DNA of 28,063 bases from Bacteroidales bacterium (GCA_004552155.1 SFPF01000004.1:1-28063), one strand, 5' to 3'. Positions 7,410-15,333 are shown, numbered from the stretch's first letter. Made by a program: numbers and translations. Notes: generated by a model not told the origin, from the letters alone.

Positions 7410-8633
7410 ATGTCACAATTTGTAGTCAACGACCCTGTCTATGGTTTCGTAAGCGTGCCGCGCGGGTTGCTCTGCGAACTCATCAACCACCCGGCGTTCC
7501 AAAGGCTCTCGCGCATAAGGCAGCTGGGCATGTCGGCGTTGGTATATCCCGGCGCAACGCATACGCGCTGGGCACACTCGCTCGGGGCTTACCATCTGAT
7601 GCGCGAGGCATTCCGCGCCCTGAAAGAAAAAGGCGTGTTTGTGTTCGACGTTGAGGAAGAGGGCGCGGAAATTGCCATTCTCCTGCACGACATCGGGCAC
7701 GGGCCGTTTTCGCACGTGCTGGAACACACGCTCATCGAGCACCTCTCGCACGAAGAAATCACACGCGCCCTGATGCGCCGGCTCAACCGCGAGTTTGGCG
7801 GTGCGCTGGGCATGGCCATTCAGATTTACTCCGACGAATACCCCAAACACTTCTTGCACCAACTCATTTGCAGCCAGCTCGACACCGACCGGCTCGACTA
7901 CCTCTGCCGCGACAGCTTTTATACCGGCGTGCGCGAGGGCAACATCGGCGCGGCGCGGCTGATAAAGATGCTCTCGGTGGCAGACGACCGCCTCGTGGTG
8001 GAGGGCAAGGGCCTGTATTCGGTAGAAAACTACCTCATGGCGCGACGGCTGATGTATTGGCAGGTATATCTCCACAAAACGGCCGTGGCGGCTGAAGAAA
8101 TGCTCCGCGCCGCGCTCGAAAGGGCTAAGGAACTGACGCGCGGAGGCGTGCAATTGTTTGCCTCTCCGCAGTTAGAGTATTTCTTACGCTCGGAGGTACA
8201 AACATCGCATTTTGAGGAAGATGAGGAGTGCATCAATCATTTCCTAAACTTAAACGACAGCGACATTCTCTGCGCCCTCGGCGTGTGGCAGCATTCGGAA
8301 GATGCAGTACTCTCCGCCCTTGCCGGCGGCTTCGTGAACCGCCGCCTGTTCAAGGCCGATATATTCGAGGGGAACGTCTCTGGCGAGGCTTTGGACGACT
8401 GCCGCGAGCGAGTGGCCGCGCAATTGCACATACCGCTGGAAGCAACGCGCTATTTCGTGCGCCGCCGCTTCGTGTCGAAAGAGATGTACTCTGCAAATGC
8501 CGAAGGCATCAAGGTGCAGATGCCCGACGGCGCGATTGCCGACGTTTCAGACGTTTCGCATATCGTGCGCGGCGAGGCAGTGACGATGGAAGAAGGGCGC
8601 ACCTACGTTTTTCACCCCGAATGGAAGCAATAG
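7410..8633 (+). CDS. HD-domain phosphohydrolase (dNTPase/YwfO-like)
   Basis: A 407-residue metal-dependent phosphohydrolase of the HD superfamily, related to dGTP triphosphohydrolases and SAMHD1. The motif order is H-T-R-x-x-H-S (His51, His56), L-L-H-D-I-G-H-G-P-F-S-H (His93-Asp94, His97, His102) and S-Q-L-D-T-D-R-L-D-Y-L (around Asp158-Asp163). These supply the H...HD...D metal site. The N-terminus V-N-D-P-V-Y-G-F-V and P-G-A-T-H-T-R-W-A-H-S-L-G are typical of the bacterial subfamily. Related Bacteroidota genes often sit next to lipid A genes, but here the neighbour is tkt. The substrate is not predictable; a nucleotide is most likely. It is probably cytosolic and has its own promoter and terminator. 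Confidence 0.88.
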   Translation: MSQFVVNDPVYGFVSVPRGLLCELINHPAFQRLSRIRQLGMSALVYPGATHTRWAHSLGAYHLMREAFRALKEKGVFVFDVEEEGAEIAILLHDIGHGPFSHVLEHTLIEHLSHEEITRALMRRLNREFGGALGMAIQIYSDEYPKHFLHQLICSQLDTDRLDYLCRDSFYTGVREGNIGAARLIKMLSVADDRLVVEGKGLYSVENYLMARRLMYWQVYLHKTAVAAEEMLRAALERAKELTRGGVQLFASPQLEYFLRSEVQTSHFEEDEECINHFLNLNDSDILCALGVWQHSEDAVLSALAGGFVNRRLFKADIFEGNVSGEALDDCRERVAAQLHIPLEATRYFVRRRFVSKEMYSANAEGIKVQMPDGAIADVSDVSHIVRGEAVTMEEGRTYVFHPEWKQ

Positions 8634-8656
8634 CCGCGCAGGCTGTTGCTTTTTTT
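8626..8656 (+). terminator. Intrinsic terminator overlapping the HD gene stop codon
   Basis: AGCAATAGCC (8626-8635) pairs with GGCTGTTGCT (8641-8650) over a 5-base loop, with one G-T pair, and is followed by six T. The TAG stop (8631-8633) is inside the left arm. Confidence 0.8.
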
Positions 8657-8754
8657 ATATCCCCTCTTTCGCTAAATCCCTTTCCCTGCCTTTTTATTCG
8701 CAATATCTCGGCAAATTATAAAGTATCTTATAAGCAAATTCAGTTAAAAAGATG

Positions 8755-8762
8755 TAACTTTG
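8755..8762 (+). promoter_or_regulatory. Bacteroidota -7 box of tkt-rpiB
   Basis: TAACTTTG at 8755-8762 fits TAnnTTTG. No clear -33 TTTG is visible. The leader of about 75 nt ends in AT-rich DNA that shares a 16-mer (8802-8817) with the TPR gene leader. Confidence 0.55.
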
Positions 8763-8842
8763 CAGACAAATGAGCGGCGCGCAGGTTTTTGCGCGTCCTA
8801 TACAATATTATATATATAACACCCAAGCACCACAAATCAGAA

Positions 8843-10861
8843 ATGGAACACTCCAAAGAATTAATGAACCTTGCAGCCGACAATATCCGCATATTGGCGG
8901 CAAGTATGGTAGAACGCGCCAAATCCGGACACCCCGGCGGAGCAATGGGCGGGGCAGACTTTATCAATGTGCTCTATTCAGAGTTCCTTAACTTCGACCC
9001 GGATTGTCCCACATGGGCTTGTCGCGACCGTTTCTTCTTGGATCCCGGCCACATGTCGCCGATGCTTTATTCGCAACTGGCACTTATCGGGAACTACACC
9101 ATAGACGACTTGAAAAACTTCCGCCAATGGGGCTCTTGCACGCCGGGACACCCGGAAGTATGCCCCGAGCGCGGCATCGAGAATACCAGCGGCCCGCTGG
9201 GACAAGGGCACACCTACGCCGTGGGCGCGGCCATCGCTGCCAAAGCCCTTTACGCCCGCACGGGCAACCCCGGCTTTGAGCGCGAACGCATCTATGCCTA
9301 CATCTCCGACGGCGGCGTGCAGGAGGAAATCTCGCAGGGTGCCGGACGCATCGCGGGACACCTCGGCCTGAACAACCTCATCATGTTCTTCGACGCCAAC
9401 GAAATACAACTTTCCACCGAAACGGCAACCGTTATCTCCGAAGACACGGGCGCGAAATACCGCGCATGGAACTGGAACGTGCTGGAAATCGACGGCAACG
9501 ACCCCGAACAAATCCGCGCAGCCCTCAAAGCCGCCAACACGGAGGAGAACCGCCCCACCCTCATCATCGGACACTGCGTGATGGGCAAGGGCGCACGCAA
9601 AGCCGACGGCACAAGCTATGAGCGCAACTGCAAGACGCACGGCGCACCCCTCGGCGGCGACGCTTACGTGAATACGATTAAAAACCTCGGCGGCGACCCC
9701 GAAAATCCCTTCGTCGTGTGGCCCGAAGTGAGCAAGATGTACGAAGAACGCAAGGCGGAACTCCGCGCCTGGGCTAAGGAACGCCACGCCGAAGAGCAGG
9801 CTTGGGCAGACGCCAACCCCGAAAAGGCAGCCCGCCTCGACGACTGGATGCACAACCGCCTGCCCGAAATCCCCTGGGACACCATCGAGCAAAAGCCCGA
9901 CCAGCCCACGCGTAACGGCTCTGCCGCCTGCCTCGCGCTGCTCTCGGAATATGTGCCCAATATGATTGTCTCCTCTGCCGACCTCTGCAACTCCGACAAG
10001 ACGGACGGCTTCCTGAAACACACTACGGAAATCTCGCGCACCAACTTCGGCGGCGGCTTCCTCCAAGCCGGCGTTTCGGAACTCACGATGGCCTGCGTCT
10101 GCATCGGCATGACGCTCCACGGCGGCATCATCACGGCGATGGGCACCTTCTTCGTCTTCTCAGACTACATGAAGCCCGCCATCCGAATGGCCGCGCTTAT
10201 GGAACTGCCCGTCAAGTTCGTTTGGACGCACGACGCCTTCCGCGTCGGCGAAGACGGACCTACGCATGAGCCAGTTGAACAAGAGGCTCAAATCCGCCTG
10301 ATGGAGAAACTCAAAAACCACAGCGGTCGCGACAGCGTGCGCGTGCTGCGTCCCTGCGACGTAAATGCAGTGACGGAATGCTGGCGTATGGCTATGGAAA
10401 ACATGGACACGCCCACCGCGCTCATTTTCAGCCGCCAAAACGTGAAGTCACTGCCCGGCCACGTGGATTACTCGCAGGCTCGCAAGGGTGCCTATATCGT
10501 AGAGGACGCTGAAAACTTCGACGTTATCCTCCTGGCCAGCGGCTCGGAAGTGAGCACGCTCATCGACACCGCCGAACTCCTGAAAGCCGACGGCGTAAAG
10601 AGCCGCGTGGTGAGCTGCCCGAGCGACGGGCTGTTCCGCCGCCAAGACAAGGCATACCAAGAGCAAGTGCTGCCCGCCGACGCCCGCATCTTCGCCCTCA
10701 CAGCCGGCTTGCCCGTCATCTTTGAAGGACTTGTGGGCGCACACGGCCGCGTTTACGGCCTCGACAGCTTCGGCTTCAGCGCGCCTTACAAGGTGCTGGA
10801 CGAAAAACTCGGTTACACGGCAGAGAATATCCGCAAGGAAGTTCTGGCGTTCTTAAAGTAA
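8843..10861 (+). CDS. tkt: Transketolase
   Basis: Thiamine-diphosphate enzyme of the non-oxidative pentose phosphate pathway. It moves two-carbon ketol units between sugar phosphates and links ribose 5-phosphate to glycolysis. The 672-residue protein shows S-G-H-P-G-G-A-M-G (His30), G-P-L-G-Q-G-H in the active site, the cofactor segment S-D-G-G-V-Q-E-E-I...N, the catalytic glutamate region A-G-V-S-E-L-T-M-A and the E-D-G-P-T-H-E-P-V-E-Q substrate motif. Length and sequence closely follow the Bacteroides form. The ATG at 8843 gives the normal N-terminus; an in-frame TTG at 8789 lies in the AT-rich leader. rpiB follows after 27 bases, so the two pentose phosphate enzymes are almost certainly co-transcribed. 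Confidence 0.95.
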   Translation: MEHSKELMNLAADNIRILAASMVERAKSGHPGGAMGGADFINVLYSEFLNFDPDCPTWACRDRFFLDPGHMSPMLYSQLALIGNYTIDDLKNFRQWGSCTPGHPEVCPERGIENTSGPLGQGHTYAVGAAIAAKALYARTGNPGFERERIYAYISDGGVQEEISQGAGRIAGHLGLNNLIMFFDANEIQLSTETATVISEDTGAKYRAWNWNVLEIDGNDPEQIRAALKAANTEENRPTLIIGHCVMGKGARKADGTSYERNCKTHGAPLGGDAYVNTIKNLGGDPENPFVVWPEVSKMYEERKAELRAWAKERHAEEQAWADANPEKAARLDDWMHNRLPEIPWDTIEQKPDQPTRNGSAACLALLSEYVPNMIVSSADLCNSDKTDGFLKHTTEISRTNFGGGFLQAGVSELTMACVCIGMTLHGGIITAMGTFFVFSDYMKPAIRMAALMELPVKFVWTHDAFRVGEDGPTHEPVEQEAQIRLMEKLKNHSGRDSVRVLRPCDVNAVTECWRMAMENMDTPTALIFSRQNVKSLPGHVDYSQARKGAYIVEDAENFDVILLASGSEVSTLIDTAELLKADGVKSRVVSCPSDGLFRRQDKAYQEQVLPADARIFALTAGLPVIFEGLVGAHGRVYGLDSFGFSAPYKVLDEKLGYTAENIRKEVLAFLK

Positions 10862-10888
10862 GGACATAATTCCTAATCCCTAAACATT

Positions 10889-11326
10889 ATGGAAGCAATG
10901 ATAGGACTTGCCAGCGACCACGCCGGCTATGAACTCAAGCAATACGTCAAGCAGTACCTCGAAGAGCAGGGCATCACTTACAAGGACTACGGCACTTACA
11001 CCGCTGAAAGCTGCGACTATCCCGACTTTGCCCACGCCCTCGCTAAGGGTATGGAAACGGGCGAAGTGGAACGCGGCATCGCCATCTGCGGCAGCGGCGA
11101 AGGCATCTCCATGACGCTCAACAAGCACCAGCACATACGCGCCGCCCTCGTGTGGGTACCCGAAATTGCCAAGATGACGCGCATGCACAACGACGCCAAC
11201 GTGCTCGTGATGCCCGGCCGCTACATTTCTTGCGACACGGCACGCGAAATCATGAACCAGTTCCTCAACACACCCTTCGAGGGTGGCAGGCACATTCGCC
11301 GCATCGAGAAAATTCCCGTGCATTGA
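10889..11326 (+). CDS. rpiB: Ribose-5-phosphate isomerase B
   Basis: Interconverts ribulose 5-phosphate and ribose 5-phosphate in the cytosol, feeding the transketolase encoded just upstream. The 145-residue protein has the RpiB signature: Asp10-His11 (L-A-S-D-H-A-G), the nucleophile-region Cys67 in I-C-G-S-G-E-G, and His100 in R-M-H-N-D-A-N-V-L. It ends F-E-G-G-R-H-I-R-R-I-E-K-I. The first ATG is used here; an ATG three codons later would also produce a full enzyme. It is the second gene of the tkt-rpiB operon, and the following HU gene has its own promoter. Confidence 0.95.
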   Translation: MEAMIGLASDHAGYELKQYVKQYLEEQGITYKDYGTYTAESCDYPDFAHALAKGMETGEVERGIAICGSGEGISMTLNKHQHIRAALVWVPEIAKMTRMHNDANVLVMPGRYISCDTAREIMNQFLNTPFEGGRHIRRIEKIPVH

Positions 11327-11403
11327 GCCGCGATTTCATCACTTTCTTAGCAGAGAAGCACCAAAAAAGTGCGCAAACGTTTCTTCAAACCATTTGAAAA
11401 TAA

Positions 11404-11411
11404 TAACTTTG
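11404..11411 (+). promoter_or_regulatory. Bacteroidota -7 box upstream of HU
   Basis: TAACTTTG at 11404-11411 fits TAnnTTTG. It would produce a long leader of about 170 nt that contains the inverted octamer arrays. Confidence 0.5.
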
Positions 11412-11452
11412 CAACCGCTTTAAGAAAGACATCAAAAAATACAAACCTTTTA

Positions 11453-11564
11453 GTAAACAAGTAAACGAGTAAACAAGTAAACAAGACAAGTTACTCATAT
11501 AAATATATTATATAACAAGACTTCTCTGTCTCGTCTACTCGTTTACTTGTAAACTCGTCTACTA
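11453..11564. repeat. Inverted pair of octamer arrays in the HU leader
   Basis: Four plus-oriented units (GTAAACAA, GTAAACGA, GTAAACAA, GTAAACAA) fill 11453-11484. Four units in reverse orientation (TCGTCTAC, TCGTTTAC, a diverged TTGTAAAC, TCGTCTAC) fill about 11531-11562. AT-rich DNA separates them. They belong to the same octamer family as 2589-2652. Read as RNA, the two arrays could pair over roughly 30 bases and put a large hairpin between promoter and HU start. Confidence 0.8.
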
Positions 11565-11590
11565 ATCTATAAACAATTCTACATAAACAC

Positions 11591-11866
11591 ATGACAAAAG
11601 CAGATATCGTAAACGAGATTTCCCAGAAGACGGGTATCGAAAAAGCTACCGTGCTTGCCACTGTCGAGGCATTTATGGAAACAGTAAAAGATTCGCTTGC
11701 CGGCGGCAACGAAGTTTTCCTAAGAGGCTTTGGCAGTTTCATCCTCAAAAAGCGCGCAACCAAGACGGCTCGCAACATTTCCAAGAAAACCACGATCATC
11801 ATCCCCGAGCACCACATTCCGGCCTTCAAGCCCGCCAAGGTTTTCTTGCAGTCCATCAAAGACTAA
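11591..11866 (+). CDS. HU/IHF-family DNA-binding protein
   Basis: A 91-residue histone-like protein that dimerises, bends DNA and compacts the nucleoid. The N-terminal helical part is M-T-K-A-D-I-V-N-E-I. The DNA-binding arm has the family signature L-R-G-F-G-S-F-x-x-K-x-R-A-x-K-x-A-R-N and ends I-P-E-H-H-I-P-A-F-K-P-A-K-x-F, with the intercalating-proline region intact. Length is standard. It starts a likely unit with the tiny ribosomal protein gene 36 bases downstream. The leader contains inverted octamer arrays, which may affect translation or mRNA stability. Confidence 0.93.
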   Translation: MTKADIVNEISQKTGIEKATVLATVEAFMETVKDSLAGGNEVFLRGFGSFILKKRATKTARNISKKTTIIIPEHHIPAFKPAKVFLQSIKD

Positions 11867-11902
11867 CGCATTTATTCTCAAACCCATTTAATACTTACAA
11901 CT

Positions 11903-11992
11903 ATGCCCAACGGTAAGAAAAAGAAAAGACATAAGATGTCTACGCACAAGCGTAAAAAAAGACTGAGAAAGAACCGTCATAAGAGCAAGTAA
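11903..11992 (+). CDS. 29-residue basic protein, bS22/mS38-like (AURKAIP1/COX24 domain)
   Basis: A tiny reading frame encodes 29 residues, more than half Lys or Arg: it begins M-P-N-G-K-K-K-K-R-H-K-M and continues H-K-R-K-K-R-L-R-K-N-R-H-K. The core K-x-H-K-R-K-K-R-x-R-K matches the AURKAIP1/COX24 domain found in mitochondrial mS38 and in the small bacterial ribosomal protein bS22 of mycobacteria. By that relationship it probably sits in the small ribosomal subunit near helix 44. It lies between HU and RNase G, an arrangement I recognise from Bacteroidales. The ATG at 11903 follows AT-rich DNA. Its size makes it easy to miss. The ribosomal role is an inference from family resemblance. Confidence 0.85.
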   Translation: MPNGKKKKRHKMSTHKRKKRLRKNRHKSK

Positions 11993-12043
11993 GGCAAACG
12001 AACTTACATAAATCCTGCTTTCTAAGCGGATTTCTCATCTCAA

Positions 12044-12099
12044 TGTGCCGATATGTTTATATGCACCCTGTGCACATCAGACATATTGGCACAATTTTT
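12044..12099 (+). terminator. Hairpin between the bS22-like gene and rng
   Basis: TGTGCCGATATGT (12044-12056) pairs with 12081-12093 at 12 of 13 positions, and the loop holds an inner hairpin TGCAC-CCT-GTGCA. A T-rich tract follows. No TAnnTTTG lies between it and rng, so it may be a partial terminator or processing site inside one transcript. Confidence 0.6.
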
Positions 12100-12129
12100 A
12101 TAATCTCACTCACTATTAATTACTAATTT

Positions 12130-13713
12130 ATGACAAGCGAACTGATTGTAGATGTGCAGCCGAAGGACATCTCCATCGCCCTGCTCGAGGACAAGCGCCT
12201 CGTGGAGTACCAAAAGGAAGGGCGCACGGAGCAATTTTCGGTGGGCAACGTCTATCTGGCCAAAGTCCGTAAGCTTATGCCCGGGCTCAACGCTTGTTTT
12301 GTGAGTGTCGGATACGAACGCGATGCTTTCCTGCATTACCTTGACCTCGGGGCGCAATTTAATTCTTTCGAGAAATATCTCTCGCTCCTCGGCGACGGCA
12401 AGCGCAACATCGCCATGACCAAAGCCTGCGGACAACCAGCACCCGAGAAGGAAGGAAGCATACAGAACACACTGAAACAAGGACAGGAAATCCTTGTGCA
12501 AATCGTCAAAGAGCCGATCAACACCAAGGGGCCGCGCCTCACGGCCGAGATATCATTTGCCGGCCGCTACCTCGTACTTATTCCCTTCGGCGAAAAGATT
12601 TCAGTCTCCACCAAAATCAAGAGCGGCGCCGAGCGCGCACGCCTCAAGCAGCTCGTGCAGAGCATCAAGCCCAAGGGATTCGGCGTGATTATACGCACCG
12701 TGGCCGAAGGCAAGCGCGTGGCCGAACTCGACACGGAACTGCGTATTCTCGTGGGGCGTTGGAATGATGCCGTGGCACGCATACAGGAGGCACGCCAACA
12801 GCAAAGCAAACTGCCGCTCCTCGTCTACGAAGAAACGAGCCGCACCGTAGCTCTCCTGCGCGACCTTTTCAATCCTTCTTACGAGAACATTTACGTAAAT
12901 GACGAGCGCGTCTTCAAAGAGGTAAGCGACTACGTGACGCTCATCGCGCCGGAATGTAAAAACATCGTCAAGCTCTACAACGGCAACGTCCCTATCTTTG
13001 ACAATTTCTCCGTAACCAAGCAAATCAAGACTTCTTTCGGCCGAACGGTTACTTATAAGCACGGGGCGTACATGATTATCGAGCACACCGAAGCCCTGCA
13101 CGTGGTGGACATCAACAGCGGCAACCGCTCCAAGTCGCCCGACGGACAGGAAGCCAACGCGCTCGACGTAAATCTCGGCGCGGCCGACGAATTGGCGCGA
13201 CAACTCCGCCTGCGCGATATGGGCGGCATCATCGTGGTAGACTTTATCGACATGAATTTGCCTGAAAACAGGCAAAAGCTCTATGAGCGCATGGTCGAGA
13301 ACATGAAGAGCGACCGCGCGCGCCACAACATCTTGCCGCTTTCCAAGTTCGGCCTGATGCAAATCACGCGCCAGCGCGTCCGTCCTGCCATGGACGTGAA
13401 AGTCGAAGAGAGTTGCCCCACGTGCGGCGGCACGGGGCACATACGTTCCAGCCTGCTCTTCACCGACGCGTTGGAAAGCAAAATTGCCACGCTCGTGGAC
13501 CATCTCGGCATCAAGAAGTTCAAACTGCACGTGCACCCCTTCGTGGCAGCCTACATCAACCAGGGCGTATGGTCGCTCAAGCGCAAGTGGCAGATGAAAT
13601 ACGGCCTCGGCTTCAAGATTGTGCCCAACCAAAGCCTTTCGTACTTGCAATACGTGTTTTATAACGCGAAAGGCGAAGAAATCGACATGGTAGAGGAGCG
13701 CGACATGCAATAG
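12130..13713 (+). CDS. rng: Ribonuclease G (RNase E/G family)
   Basis: Endoribonuclease that cuts single-stranded AU-rich RNA and takes part in rRNA 5' maturation and mRNA decay. The 527-residue protein has an S1-type RNA-binding domain at about residues 37-135 (V-G-N-V-Y-L-A-K-V onward). The catalytic metal aspartates are Asp327 (V-V-D-I-N-S-G-N) and Asp371 (I-V-V-D-F-I-D-M), matching D303 and D346 of E. coli RNase E. The zinc link is C429-P-T-C432. There is no long C-terminal scaffold, so it is RNase G-like in size. It follows the HU and bS22-like genes, a translation/RNA context. The start is the first ATG after the hairpin at 12044-12099. Confidence 0.94.
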   Translation: MTSELIVDVQPKDISIALLEDKRLVEYQKEGRTEQFSVGNVYLAKVRKLMPGLNACFVSVGYERDAFLHYLDLGAQFNSFEKYLSLLGDGKRNIAMTKACGQPAPEKEGSIQNTLKQGQEILVQIVKEPINTKGPRLTAEISFAGRYLVLIPFGEKISVSTKIKSGAERARLKQLVQSIKPKGFGVIIRTVAEGKRVAELDTELRILVGRWNDAVARIQEARQQQSKLPLLVYEETSRTVALLRDLFNPSYENIYVNDERVFKEVSDYVTLIAPECKNIVKLYNGNVPIFDNFSVTKQIKTSFGRTVTYKHGAYMIIEHTEALHVVDINSGNRSKSPDGQEANALDVNLGAADELARQLRLRDMGGIIVVDFIDMNLPENRQKLYERMVENMKSDRARHNILPLSKFGLMQITRQRVRPAMDVKVEESCPTCGGTGHIRSSLLFTDALESKIATLVDHLGIKKFKLHVHPFVAAYINQGVWSLKRKWQMKYGLGFKIVPNQSLSYLQYVFYNAKGEEIDMVEERDMQ

Positions 13714-13765
13714 CGCACCCCAAGTATCCGAATTTATTCAAACAACCGACATTCACATTACAAGC

Positions 13766-13803
13766 AAAGCCGCAACGCTCCGAAGAACGTTGCGGCTTTT
13801 ATT
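13766..13803 (+). terminator. Intrinsic terminator of rng
   Basis: AAAGCCGCAACG (13766-13777) pairs perfectly with 13788-13799 over a 10-base loop and runs into T-rich DNA. It may also serve the converging minus-strand genes. Confidence 0.85.
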
Positions 13804-13818
13804 TCGTGATGCCGTTTC

Positions 13819-14121
13819 TCAGCACCCTTTGCCGTCGAGGCTGCATGCCTCGCCCGAGGGTTCTGCATCGGGGTGTTTTTCAAAATAATCTTCGAGCGAG
13901 AACGACACGCTGCCATCTTCTGAAAGGAAGCAGGGAATGCCGATGCTGCCGCGCGCCTTCACCTTCTCGAAAGCAGGGTGCGTGTCGCGCAGGCGCAGGA
14001 ATGCTTTCAAGTTGCGCACGTGTTCGCCGAGGTCAATCAGTTCAAAGCGGCTGTCTTCTTTGGCTAGTTCTTTCACCGCCGCGCAGTCGGGGCAGGTGCT
14101 CATCACATACACTTTTGTCAT
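13819..14121 (-). CDS. Glutaredoxin-like protein, in frame with the upstream DUF1460 gene
   Basis: A 100-residue thioredoxin-fold protein from the ATG at 14121. The redox motif is S-T-C-P-D-C (Cys10, Cys13), and the cis-proline segment is G-S-I-G-I-P-C-F. The family is a small Bacteroidota glutaredoxin-related group that probably reduces disulfides in the cytosol. Odd point: the DUF1460 frame upstream reads into it without a stop through an 11-residue linker (T-D-N-P-L-K-T-N-R-K-N) that looks like former intergenic DNA. It may be translated from its own ATG, as a fusion, or both. A fused form would be exported with the amidase domain, which would change its redox environment. I favour separate translation. 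Confidence 0.75.
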   Translation of the reverse strand: MTKVYVMSTCPDCAAVKELAKEDSRFELIDLGEHVRNLKAFLRLRDTHPAFEKVKARGSIGIPCFLSEDGSVSFSLEDYFEKHPDAEPSGEACSLDGKGC

Positions 14122-14989
14122 ATTCTTTCTATTGGTTTTAAGTGGGTTATCAGTCAGTCTGTAAACGATGATGCCGATCGAAGAAGGGTGTTCGGAGAGA
14201 TACTGCCGCAGCGTCTTTGGCTCTTCCACCACCTTCTTGTGAATGGACGAGGCGTTGAGCAGATGCAGTTTGCCGTCCTTTCCCCACACCGCGAAACCGA
14301 GGTGGGAGCAGTCGAGGCCCTTCTTGTTCGTCACGATGCCTATCAAATCGCCGTCGCGCACCTCTGGAAGGGCATTGCGTCCCAAGCCAGTATTTTCTTG
14401 CGGTATGTAGTAGCCGAGCGGCTTGCCGTTCTCGGCCTTTTCAAGGCGCGCAATGCTGTCTGTCCGCGCCGGGCGGCCTTTCAGCAGCGGGTATTTGTCT
14501 GCGTTCGCGCTCATATAATAAACGTTGGGCACGAGTTGCTTGGAGAAATACTTGCGCTGCCCGTCCACGTGCTGCAAAAGCCCGTTTTTCACCGCGCTAT
14601 TCGCCCACCACGTGAAGTAGTGCAGGCGCGAGACGTAGCCATCGGGCCTGCCGCCGCGGTAGCGGAAGAGCATGAGCGTGCGGCAATAGTCTTCAAAGCG
14701 CGTGCCGCCTGCCCGCTTGGTGGTGGCGAGTGCGAGGACGGTTTCGGCGAGCGTGGAGCAGTCAAGTTCTTTCAAGTTGATTATCAGCCGCTCCTGCTTG
14801 CTCCGTTCCAGCGTCGCCGCAACGTAGGGAACGCCCAGAAACTTACGGGCATAATAGAGCACTTCCCCACCCTGCGGCGCCTTTTCCGCCAAGAGTTGCA
14901 CCCTCTTTCAAGATGTCCCGGGATTGTGCCGAGGCGGAGAAGGAGACGAGGAAGACGAAAAGCGAGAAAATAAGAGTTTTGCGGAACAT
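14122..14989 (-). pseudogene. DUF1460 (amidase-like, NlpC/P60 fold) exported protein with frameshift after signal peptide
   Basis: The mature part (about 14901-14150) is a PF07313/DUF1460 protein, a periplasmic NlpC/P60-like group related to N-acetylmuramoyl-L-alanine amidases that act on peptidoglycan. It shows the cysteine motif L-K-E-L-D-C-S-T and a second G-L-D-C-S-H-L-G near the conserved end I-G-I-I-V-Y-R-L. The ATG at 14989 begins a clear signal peptide (M-F-R-K-T-L-I-F-S-L-F-V, cleavage near A-S-A-Q). That frame continues D-I-L-K-E-G and leaves the domain frame. The domain frame starts V-Q-L-L-A-E-K at the same place. Removing one G from the GGG run near 14903 would join them. Without the signal peptide the enzyme would be misplaced. 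It could be a real frameshift or a sequencing error. The 3' end runs into the glutaredoxin-like gene. Confidence 0.8.
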
Positions 14990-15022
14990 TTTATTGAAGG
15001 GTAAGCATCGGGGGAATATTGT

Positions 15023-15073
15023 GGCGGGCTGAAAGCCCAGTTGTTGCCCATAGCCCCGGGCAACGCCCGGGGG
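15023..15073 (+). repeat. GC-rich palindromic intergenic element, copy 2
   Basis: Same composition as 2656-2708: GGGCTGAAAGCCC, linker TTGTTGCCCATAG, then CCCCGGGCAACGCCCGGGG. It lies 34 bases upstream of the DUF1460 start. The 344-base gap from 14990 to 15333 has no gene. Between copies 2 and 3 it also holds GGGGCAACGCCCC and a short GACGCGCGTAG-type palindrome. Confidence 0.75.
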
Positions 15074-15232
15074 TAAACGATAACGCATTGATTAAAGTGT
15101 CTCGCTCTGTAAGAGCAGCCTGCTTTATGAGGGGCAACGCCCCGTGGCATTGCGGGTTACGCGCTTGACGCGCGTAGCATTTTTGCGCCATCGGCACAAA
15201 AATGCCGAATGTATTTATCGCGACGTGCATTT

Positions 15233-15284
15233 CCCCAGGGCGCTGCCCTGGGCTATGGGCAACAATTGGGCTTTCAGCCCGCCC
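15233..15284 (-). repeat. GC-rich palindromic intergenic element, copy 3 (inverted)
   Basis: This is the reverse complement of copies 1 and 2: CCCCAGGGCGCTGCCCTGGG, linker CTATGGGCAACAATT, then GGGCTTTCAGCCC. Copies 2 and 3 thus form a divergent pair about 160 bases apart, similar to BIME arrangements of REP elements. Confidence 0.75.
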
Positions 15285-15333
15285 AAATCATCTTGCCACA
15301 TTGATTACGGGTGTATAAATTGCAGAGATTTTT

